Shown here piece after piece: positions 13,001 through 25,000 of a stretch of DNA of 64,000 nt; positions within the stretch are counted from its first letter, which is position 1, and every line of letters starts with the position of its first letter. The position numbers and the translations under genes were made by a program. The DNA is from Schistosoma mansoni (taxonomy: Eukaryota; Platyhelminthes; Trematoda; Strigeidida; Schistosomatidae). The notes beneath the pieces are model-generated. The model was not told where the DNA came from, made no database searches, and saw only the letters and a program-made list of their open reading frames with translations. Location of the stretch: assembly GCF_000237925.1 (NCBI RefSeq), contig NC_031499.1:9230657-9294656 (forward strand), written 5' to 3'.

Positions 13001-16000
13001 CACTGACTCACATTATTCTGAAATGTAGTATCGTTCGACATGTTAAGCCCATATACTTTATTCTTGCGTCTGACCAAGCCAATTTAACTGTCCACTATGA
13101 ATCATCTTTCCATCTTGTCAATTATTCACTTATTAACCTTGACCATTTTTGTATGAGCGTAGTTATTGGTACCCTTATTATCCTTTTTATCACATGTCTG
13201 TCATTTGTTTTTGTCTGACTATAAATATTGATTAACGCTTGGTAAAAGTATGTTGGCTTCACCGCCATCTCAAATGCATGTCATTTTCATTTCGCTCGCT
13301 GATATTTACTCATGTGCTCATAACTTTCTGCTCTGCATCATTCGTTAATAAAACTGTAGCTGACGCTTCTCTTTGCCTTCTGATATCATGCACCGTTAAG
13401 GCTTGTATTATAACGGTTATCAGGGTGAACGATTAACGAAGCATGGCACTACAGAACCACCTAACTACACAATGAAATTGAACGCCAAATTACTCGACTC
13501 TCACAAACATCTCTCATTCATCATTAGATTCGATTAGACAACCACACATTTTTACAACATTAGTCATGTTGTTATAAGCTAAGATAGATAGTGGGTAGCA
13601 GTGGAATTCAGGATGCGCGTCTCGTCCTATTTGGGATTTGTCAGCTAGCCACTATCCATCTTTGCTTATAAATCTTGTGACTTGAGGCAATATCGAGGCA
13701 GTCCTCACAGGATGCACATATGCCAACAAGAGACTGATCAATTGCAGTCCAATATAACAATGGGAGGATACAAGTAAACAACACCAAATGAAGTAATCAT
13801 GTTAATTATTACAAGCATACATTTCGATCCGTCTTTATTGAAGCGTGAGATTTTCAGAACAAAAAATGAAAGTGTGTTAGAAAACAGCCATGTGAGTGTT
13901 ATATATGTGTGAGGCAGCAAACAAGAGGGCATGACTCACGATGCAGGCATTGCTGTTGCTAATCTTGACATATCACGAGGTATCATCTTATCCATTGAGG
14001 TGAGAGGCAGTGTTGACCCTACCAATCCAGCTGGCCTACAAACGGAAATCCAAATAATCAGTCTCACATAAATACACTAATTCCACACCAACAAACACAA
14101 AATGTATCTTATCACTCCAACATTGAGTGAATGCGAGTTAATAGTGATTGTCACACATTGTCACCATATGGAATCTGTTATGCGTGCATGTGTGAGTGTG
14201 CACGACTATGCATGTATGTATGTATGTATGTATGTATGTACGTGTGTATGTATGTGTGTGTGATTGTGTTTGTGCCAATTCGACTTGATGCATTGATAGA
14301 GAGATTTTCACACTGAACGTATTATTTTTTGGTGAGGAGGCGACACAAGCATTATTATGTGACATTTATTAAGTGATCAATGTAGGATAAGTGAATGAGA
14401 CGTGTGTGATGCATGTGATTATAGGTTAGCTGTGATTGTGGATCTGTGTAAACACTGATGTGTTTGTGAGGTTGACAATTCTAGTGAATAGTGTGAATGA
14501 GACTGTGGATTATTGTTGGTGTTGTGTAGAGGCGGTAATCATTAGTCCTGGTCATTCAGTGCAACATTCTCCCTCACATCCGACGTTGCACATCACAAAG
14601 CACATCATTCGAATGTTCAATTTGTACATCTGTGTTTCACTCATGTAGTTCTGACCGAATATACACTTCAACTTTGCTCTCAACATATACACATCTCAAA
14701 TTCAACTGTGATGTTTATATGAACCAGTGATTTCTTTGTATTGATGACTGTTTTGATTTTGAATTCCAAATACAGTACATTCTTTCGTGCTCATCTAATA
14801 CTTCTTGAATAAATTGCGTTGTTGCTGGAATCACTAGTTTATATTATAATTCAAATACTCTCAAACATCACATCAACAAACACGCAAACACACAGACACC
14901 TATGTAAATCTGTACTGCTTTCAACCAGCTAGCTCAACATCCATTCACATTCCACTTCGTATTCTCAACTACCACCAACCGACCACCCATCCACCCACTC
15001 AATACCAACACGTTCGTGTTCATACTTATGTCAGATATTCACATGCGATCATTCCATCTCTATCCATACTGCTATCTTCAATACTACTATGTCAAACGAC
15101 CGATTCAACTCATTGTGAATTGTCGATCCGATTACATCACTACACAGATACCACGGTTTCCGAGGTAGCCTACATTCTCATCAGCCTCAACCAATACACT
15201 CGTCCACTCAGGTCAATCAACATGCATACACGCATTCGTGTTTCCATTCATCCGGATCCTCACTTCCAAACACACGTACACAAACAAACAACCACAAACA
15301 ACAACAACAACCTCACCAACACCATCGTCGTCGTCATCAATTACTCAATTACATACACAGCTCTCATTTATACACCGATCTCGAAACCAGTGGAACAAAC
15401 AACCGGACACTGACTCACATTATTCTGAAATGTAGTATCGTTCGACATGTTAAGCCCATATACTTTATTCTTGCGTCTGACCAAGCCAATTTAACTGTCC
15501 ACTATGAATCATCTTTCCATCTTGTCAATTATTCACTTATTAACCTTGACCATTTTTGTATGAGCGTAGTTATTGGTACCCTTATTATCCTTTTTATCAC
15601 ATGTCTGTCATTTGTTTTTGTCTGACTATAAATATTGATTAACGCTTGGTAAAAGTATGTTGGCTTCACCGCCATCTCAAATGCATGTCATTTTCATTTC
15701 GCTCGCTGATATTTACTCATGTGCTCATAACTTTCTGCTCTGCATCATTCGTTAATAAAACTGTAGCTGACGCTTCTCTTTGCCTTCTGATATCATGCAC
15801 CGTTAAGGCTTGTATTATAACGGTTATCAGGGTGAACGATTAACGAAGCATGGCACTACAGAACCACCTAACTACACAATGAAATTGAACGCCAAATTAC
15901 TCGACTCTCACAAACATCTCTCATTCATCATTAGATTCGATTAGACAACCACACATTTTTACAACATTAGTCATGTTGTTATAAGCTAAGATAGATAGTG

Positions 16001-19000
16001 GGTAGCAGTGGAATTCAGGATGCGCGTCTCGTCCTATTTGGGATTTGTCAGCTAGCCACTATCCATCTTTGCTTATAAATCTTGTGACTTGAGGCAATAT
16101 CGAGGCAGTCCTCACAGGATGCACATATGCCAACAAGAGACTGATCAATTGCAGTCCAATATAACAATGGGAGGATACAAGTAAACAACACCAAATGAAG
16201 TAATCATGTTAATTATTACAAGCATACATTTCGATCCGTCTTTATTGAAGCGTGAGATTTTCAGAACAAAAAATGAAAGTGTGTTAGAAAACAGCCATGT
16301 GAGTGTTATATATGTGTGAGGCAGCAAACAAGAGGGCATGACTCACGATGCAGGCATTGCTGTTGCTAATCTTGACATATCACGAGGTATCATCTTATCC
16401 ATTGAGGTGAGAGGCAGTGTTGACCCTACCAATCCAGCTGGCCTACAAACGGAAATCCAAATAATCAGTCTCACATAAATACACTAATTCCACACCAACA
16501 AACACAAAATGTATCTTATCACTCCAACATTGAGTGAATGCGAGTTAATAGTGATTGTCACACATTGTCACCATATGGAATCTGTTATGCGTGCATGTGT
16601 GAGTGTGCACGACTATGCATGTATGTATGTATGTATGTATGTATGTATGTATGTATGTACGTGTGTATGCATGTGTGTGTGATTGTGTTTGTGCCAATTC
16701 GACTTGGTGCATTGGTAGAGAGATTTTCACACTGAACGTATTATTTTTTGGTGAGGAGGCGACACAAGCATTATTATGTGACATTTATTAAGTGATCAAT
16801 GTAGGATAAGTGAATGAGACGTGTGTGATGCATGTGATTATAGGTTAGCTGTGATTGTGGATCTGTGTAAACACTGATGTGTTTGTGAGGTTGACAATTC
16901 TAGTGAATAGTGTGAATGAGACTGTGGATTATTGTTGGTGTTGTGTAGAGGCGGTAATCATTAGTCCTGGTCATTCAGTGCAACATTCTCCCTCACATCC
17001 GACGTTGCACATCACAAAGCACATCATTCGAATGTTCAATTTGTACATCTGTGTTTCACTCATGTAGTTCTGACCGAATATACACTTCAACTTTGCTCTC
17101 AACATATACACATCTCAAATTCAACTGTGATGTTTATATGAACCAGTGATTTCTTTGTATTGATGACTGTTTTGATTTTGAATTCCAAATACAGTACATT
17201 CTTTCGTGCTCATCTAATACTTCTTGAATAAATTGCGTTGTTGCTGGAATCACTAGTTTATATTATAATTCAAATACTCTCAAACATCACATCAACAAAC
17301 ACGCAAACACACAGACACCTATGTAAATCTGTACTGCTTTCAACCAGCTAGCTCAACATCCATTCACATTCCACTTCGTATTCTCAACTACCACCAACCG
17401 ACCACCCATCCACCCACTCAATACCAACACGTTCGTGTTCATACTTATGTCAGATATTCACATGCGATCATTCCATCTCTATCCATACTGCTATCTTCAA
17501 TACTACTATGTCAAACGACCGATTCAACTCATTGTGAATTGTCGATCCGATTACATCACTACACAGATACCACGGTTTCCGAGGTAGCCTACATTCTCAT
17601 CAGCCTCAACCAATACACTCGTCCACTCAGGTCAATCAACATGCATACACGCATTCGTGTTTCCATTCATCCGGATCCTCACTTCCAAACACACGTACAC
17701 AAACAAACAACCACAAACAACAACAACAACCTCACCAACACCATCGTCGTCGTCATCAATTACTCAATTACATACACAGCTCTCATTTATACACCGATCT
17801 CGAAACCAGTGGAACAAACAACCGGACACTGACTCACATTATTCTGAAATGTAGTATCGTTCGACATGTTAAGCCCATATACTTTATTCTTGCGTCTGAC
17901 CAAGCCAATTTAACTGTCCACTATGAATCATCTTTCCATCTTGTCAATTATTCACTTATTAACCTTGACCATTTTTGTATGAGCGTAGTTATTGGTACCC
18001 TTATTATCCTTTTTATCACATGTCTGTCATTTGTTTTTGTCTGACTATAAATATTGATTAACGCTTGGTAAAAGTATGTTGGCTTCACCGCCATCTCAAA
18101 TGCATGTCATTTTCATTTCGCTCGCTGATATTTACTCATGTGCTCATAACTTTCTGCTCTGCATCATTCGTTAATAAAACTGTAGCTGACGCTTCTCTTT
18201 GCCTTCTGATATCATGCACCGTTAAGGCTTGTATTATAACGGTTATCAGGGTGAACGATTAACGAAGCATGGCACTACAGAACCACCTAACTACACAATG
18301 AAATTGAACGCCAAATTACTCGACTCTCACAAACATCTCTCATTCATCATTAGATTCGATTAGACAACCACACATTTTTACAACATTAGTCATGTTGTTA
18401 TAAGCTAAGATAGATAGTGGGTAGCAGTGGAATTCAGGATGCGCGTCTCGTCCTATTTGGGATTTGTCAGCTAGCCACTATCCATCTTTGCTTATAAATC
18501 TTGTGACTTGAGGCAATATCGAGGCAGTCCTCACAGGATGCACATATGCCAACAAGAGACTGATCAATTGCAGTCCAATATAACAATGGGAGGATACAAG
18601 TAAACAACACCAAATGAAGTAATCATGTTAATTATTACAAGCATACATTTCGATCCGTCTTTATTGAAGCGTGAGATTTTCAGAACAAAAAATGAAAGTG
18701 TGTTAGAAAACAGCCATGTGAGTGTTATATATGTGTGAGGCAGCAAACAAGAGGGCATGACTCACGATGCAGGCATTGCTGTTGCTAATCTTGACATATC
18801 ACGAGGTATCATCTTATCCATTGAGGTGAGAGGCAGTGTTGACCCTACCAATCCAGCTGGCCTACAAACGGAAATCCAAATAATCAGTCTCACATAAATA
18901 CACTAATTCCACACCAACAAACACAAAATGTATCTTATCACTCCAACATTGAGTGAATGCGAGTTAATGGTCACTGTGACACATTGTCTGAATTTGGGAT

Positions 19001-22000
19001 CTGTTGTGCGGTCGTTGCTTATTTTGTGTTCATGTCTGCATGTATTTTTTTAGTAATTATGTATTATGTGTATATATATATGTATTTTATGCATCTATAT
19101 TCTTTTGTGTTGTGTGTTGTGACTAGTTTTGCTCGGTTAGTTTTTGGAATGATTAGTTATCATAATTGGCTTTTAACTCGAATATATTTTGACTATAGTA
19201 GGGAATAATCTTACCACTAAATATCATTTGACTTACGTTCCAACTATTTGTGGAAGACCGCCAATTATGTTACTTCCCATTGGAGCAAGTGGCATTGGTA
19301 AACCTGTTGGTGGAATTGGCCTGTTGAAAAATATAAATTGTACAGTTTGTTAATATAATAAATTCATCGATTTACTATCTTTTTTAATGAATCACTAAAT
19401 TATACTCATTAAGTATTATCAACCGTATGAGTTGAATTTTAATGAGATCGGTTTCATCAATTGATCTAAAGTAGTTTATTGGATATTATGTACTAGCAGC
19501 AACAGCGTTTTATGGGAGAGAACAAACCACTTTCCAGCTGAAGAGAAAATTGGGAAAATAGATTGAAAGTGGATAGGACATACATCGAGGAAATCACCAA
19601 ACTGCATTACGAGGCAAGCTTTAATTTGGAATGCAGAAGGTAAATGGAAAAGAGGAAGATCAAAGAACACAGTCAGTCGGGAATTGGAAACAGACATGAA
19701 AAAGATGTATGTTAATGGAAAGAACTGGAAAGGATTGCTCAGGACAAGGTTGGATGGCAAATACTGGTGTACGGCCTATGCTCCTCATGAGAGGTAACAG
19801 GCGTAAGTAAGTAATCCAGTTTATATGATAGGAATTTTCTAGGTGATCAAGTATTAGTTGGGTTATTGCGATTATGCTTGTTGTTGGAACAGTATACAAT
19901 ATTAGAACAATATTTTCTCACTACATATGTGTTCATCCACAGATGAATCTATACTACAAACACGGATCATTCTTGTAAACATGGATCATCGTCGATCATT
20001 ATGTTGAAGAAAATTCACCAGAAAAAGAAGGTGAAAGAGAGAAATATTGGTGTTTCCATAGTAAGGAAATGTTTTGAAAAAGAAAGTGTGACTTACGATC
20101 CAACTACTTGTGGAAGACCGCCAATCATGTTACTCCCCACTGGAGTGAGTGGCATTGGTAAACCTGTCAGTGGTGCTGGCCTGTTGAAAAATATAAATTG
20201 TACAGTTCGTCAATATAATATATTCATTGATTGACGATTTTTAATCAGAGGGGGTTTTGTGGAGAATTTAGTATTTTCATAGTTGAAATCATGATCGTTA
20301 TAACCCCATTTAGTGTCTTCAATAAGAACATATTACCGTCTAATTAAAAATGACATTTACTTGGGGGGGCTCTCTTACCTCGTTCCCGTCCTCCTTTTTC
20401 CCTGCGGCCCGACTTTGTTGTAATCACTTCCCTTGCTTATCGACTGGTATTGAATCCTCAAGGACTTTCAGATTCCATGACAGATAACNNNNNNNNNNNN
20501 NNNNNNNNNNNNNNNNNNNNNNNNNNNNNNNNNNNNNNNNNNNNNNNNNNNNNNNNNNNNNNNNNNNNNNNNNNNNNNNNNNNNNNNNNNNNNNNNNNNN
20601 NNNNNNNNNNNNNNNNNNNNNNNNNNNNNNNNNNNNNNNNNNNNNNNNNNNNNNNNNNNNNNNNNNNNNNNNNNNNNNNNNNNNNNNNGTCAATTGAAGC
20701 TAGACCACCATGGAAAACCTGGAAGCATTGGACGGCCGCTTCATCCTATTATGGGACTCTTCAGCAGTTCACATCCACGATCCCGCACTCGTGAGACTCG
20801 AACCCAGGACCTACCAGTCTCGAGACAGAGCCCTTAACCGATAGACCACTGAGGTAGTCGGCATCCAATGGTGTTAATGTTATGGGTTCGAGTCTCGCGA
20901 GTGCGGGATCGTGGATACGCACTGCTGAGGAGTTTTATAATAGGACGAGTTGGCCGTCCAGTGCTTCCAAGTTTTCCATGGTGGTCTAGCTTCAATTGAC
21001 TCATGATTTCAACTATGAAAAAAAAGATTTTTAATCAATCACTAAATTATACTCACTAAGTATTATCAACCATACGAGTCTAATTTTAATGAGATCGGAT
21101 TCATCGACTGATCTAAAGTAGTTTATCGGATACTATGTACCCCGTGATTGAATATGTTAGCCTATAATGGACATCTTAACAATCAAACTATTGATTTATT
21201 AATATTCAGTTTAGATATATCATCCACATTTAGGTGATGTAGGTTTTTAATTGATTGTTTAAATTTGTAGTTTTCATTTGTTACAGACTAATCAATATTG
21301 TGCTACTATTAAACACTAAGGAGCTATTTGATCATGTATGAAGCCACTCATTGTCAAGTACCTTCTATGATCCCATGAATCTTCAGGTTTCGCCTAGAAC
21401 CCTAAACCATTGAAATCACTGGTTCATTATTGAATGGTGTAGTTCCGTCTTTAATCATTTTGAGATATAGATTGATAATCATCTAACTTCATTTCTGACA
21501 ACTGTTTAATTCCCAACATGTCTGAGCTCCCCCAGCCACTATGTCTCGTTAGAGCTTCAAGAAAATATTGAAATAAGTTGCTAGTGAGTAGACTGCTACA
21601 ATTTATTTGTAGGTTTTAGAGATTTATTTAATTTGTTGATTAAATTCGTTACAGATTGAGGATTGAGTGTTCTGGTCAAGAGTTCAACTGGAGTCAAGAG
21701 TGCTCAATGTGAAACAGTGAAAGACGAGACAACTGTTTGATACTTCTTGACTTGCAATACCTACCTACCTGAGATTAATTTGCATTACACTGGCCAGTTT
21801 ATTACAACAGTTTAATCATAAACCTATAAGTGGACTAACATCATTCATGATTTGTATGTTGACCATAACAACAAATAAGTGATAAAGAGAACTGTAATTT
21901 ATGAGTGACTAATGATTTAGTAGCGACCAATGTCTTCTTCATTTAGTCTTTCACTGAAGAAAGAATTCTGTAACAGAAGTTCTAATCTGAGTAATGATCT

Positions 22001-25000
22001 AATTAACTCAACATTACATCTACTGTAATGAGATGTGATGACATTGAAGGCAGTTATGGCAGTCTTTCGGTAGTCCGAGGGTCACTTCCAATCCGAATGG
22101 CTTAGTGGTAAAGCCTCATTTTGTGAAAGTAGGTGACATAAATTTGAATCCGTCTAGGTACATCAGCTCCCTTATGATTACAAATACTTCTTGTTACTAA
22201 AAAGCATAAAACGTTGTGCAGGGTTTCCTGTTAACAATCATCAACCGAAGTCTAATTATAATATAAGTGTTTACTTCAATAATTAATCCTGATATAATCC
22301 TACCTTTTTTTGATTAACAACCATTAGACATGATAATGCTTTTGTAATTATGAACATTAGTATTGTTCACTTGAATCTTCCCATTGATGTTTAGGACTGC
22401 AATTGATTAGTCTGTTATTAGCATATGTGCGTATTGATTCAATAATGCCTTAATTCACAAGCTAAGTGGATAACGCGATAGCGTTTGAAACCAACGATAC
22501 TGGGTTCAAGTCCCCAAGTGAACATAAACTCTGAGATGCAGGTACATTCACCTGATGAGTTCCAAATAGGACCAAGTGACATGTGTTCTGGATTTGAATG
22601 CTAGCCACTATCCATCTGTGCTTAAAATGATAAGAAGTACTTATTAGAGCTAAATGAAAGTGATCAACATGTTGGAAGAATAAGGATTATGATTTGCAGT
22701 TGATGGTTAAGGTTGGAAACTAGATAAGGGGTTATCATCACTAACTGACATCAGTTAAAATGCCAAAATGCTATTTAAATAAATAGGGGAATGGAGTTTG
22801 CGCCGAAATCCGAGACCTGTTATCCTAAATCTGATTGGTTCGTCCATGAATTATCGTCTCACCGAAACGTCTAAAACTTCAAAAAAAAACAACAACAAAA
22901 CAATGAATTATGACTTACGATGCTGGAATTTGTTGAATACCGTCAATGATATTATTTGGCATGCCACCTCTAATCGCAGTCAACGGGAGTGTTGATCCTG
23001 TAAGAGGCAATGCACTGGAAAGGAAAACGCAGGATATCAAGAGGATAAGAATTCCAAAAATGAGGTATATTTTTGTAGATTACAGAGTGTAAGGAGATGA
23101 GAAGAAGCTAATCAAATAAAATCAATTAATGTTGTTATGACCAACTCTTAATTATTATTCTATTCAAAATTCTAAGCTTGTCCCTTAGTTCTGTTCAACA
23201 AATTTCCCATTACTGTGGTGAACAATATATATCATTTAGAGTAAATTATGATTTGGTATTCAGTTTATATCGGAGAACACTAACCCTATCACACTTGATG
23301 GCGGAACTCTGGAAGAGGTGGAAACATTCACATACCTGGGAAGCAGCATTGATGAAGAAAGAGTATCGGATGCAGATGTAAAAGAGAGAATTGACAAAGC
23401 AAGAGCAGCATTTCCACAGCTGAAGAACATATGGAACTCAAAATAACTGTCAACTAATTTGAAAGTGAGAATCTTCAATACGAACGTCAAAATAGTCCTA
23501 CTGTGCGGAGCTGAAACATGGAGAACTACTATGTCCATTGTGAAGAAGGTACAAGTATTTATAAACAGATGTCTACGCAAAATATTCAATATTCACTGAC
23601 CGGATGCCATCAGCAGCAGTTTTTTATGGGAGAGGACAAACCGGGTTTTAGATGAACTATAAATTAGGAAAAGTCGTTGGAAGTGGATAGGACATACATT
23701 AAGGAAATCACCGAACTGCATCACGAGGCAACGGTGAAGGGAAGCGGAAAAGACCAAAGAAGACCAAAGAACACATTATTCCTGGAAGTAGAGGCAGATA
23801 TGAAAAGGATGAATGTTAACTGGAAAGAACTGGATTGGATTTCCTAGGACACTTGGATGAAGAATGCTGCTGGTTGGCCTATGCTCCTTCACGAGGGGTA
23901 ACAGGCGTAAGTAAGTAATTCAATTTATATAAAAGGAATTTTCGAGGTGATCAAGTTTTAACTCGGTTAATGCGATTATACTTGTTGTTGGAACAGTATA
24001 CAATATTACAACAATATTTTCTCACTACATCTGTGTTAATCCACGTATGAATCTATACTACAAACACGGATCATTCTTGTAAACATGGATTATCGTCAGT
24101 CATCATCTTGAAGCAAATTCACTAGGAAAGGAAGGTGAAACGAAGAAATAGTTATGTTTCCGTAGTAACGAAACGTTGTGACAAAAGATGTTTGACTTAC
24201 GTTCCAGCTACTGGTGGAAGACCTCCCATCATGTTACTCCCCACTGGAGTGAGTGGCATTGGTAAACCTGTCAGTGGTACTGGCCTGTTGAAAAACAAAA
24301 ATCGTAAATTCATGAAAATATAAATTCAGCAATCATGTTCTGATTGGTGAACAGTTTCTAAAGGAAGTTCCTGAATTTTTAGTAAGAAGACATGATCAGT
24401 GGAGTTTGACTACGTCAGGTATGAGATGGTTATCCACAAAAATCAAGAGAAGATTGTTGTGTGACATCATGAATTGGTTGAAATGAGACATTAACATCGT
24501 TGGATTCTGTCTCGATGGCCTCTAAGTTTAGCGTTAATGCGCAAGATCTAGGATTCTGAATTCAACTCCTACGTGCCATGTCGTGGATGCATAATACCGA
24601 TGAAAATGCTACTCAGTGCTCACACATTTCCAATGGTGATTCAGCCTGGATCGCTTCATGAATTCAAATAAATCATATAATCCGATAATGTAATGAAGTT
24701 TTTCGTTTGTGATCTTCAACCAATTACCAAAACATATTCATCAGATATTGACAACTAGATGAAATTAATTTTGATGAGATTGTATTCTCATTGTTTTCGG
24801 CCACCCCATTGCACAGGCAAGTGGCTATCAGGGCTCAGTGGTCGAGTGGATAACGCAATGGCGTTTGGAGCGATAGGTACTGGGTTGGAGTCCCAGAGTG
24901 AACGTCAACTCTGAGATGCAGGTACATCCAGCTGACGAGTCCCGAATCGGACGAAACGCGCGTCAAGCTGGATTCCACTGCTAGCAACTATCCGTCTTTG

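Larger units (their letters stand above)
11505..18965 (-). repeat. Tandem array of about 2.4-kb units, each carrying one 96-bp coding exon
   Basis: Three full units and about 200 bases of a fourth lie head to tail; exon-to-exon spacing is 2,431, 2,407 and 2,419 bases. Units are nearly identical over intron and exon, with a handful of single-base differences (for example near 12415, 14821 and 17240) and a GTAT microsatellite of different length in each. Each unit also carries an Sm-alpha-like fragment near its end. The identity implies a very recent expansion. Confidence 0.9.

Noticed and set aside
12029-13436. Frames of 65-97 residues perfectly conserved in all three array units
   Set aside because: Conservation reflects very recent duplication of the DNA, and intron between them is equally conserved. 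They have no family resemblance.
11505-18965. CRISPR-like or satellite interpretation of the 2.4-kb array
   Set aside because: The units are far too long for CRISPR and the genome is animal. Each unit carries an in-phase exon of the mucin gene, so exon array is a better description than satellite.
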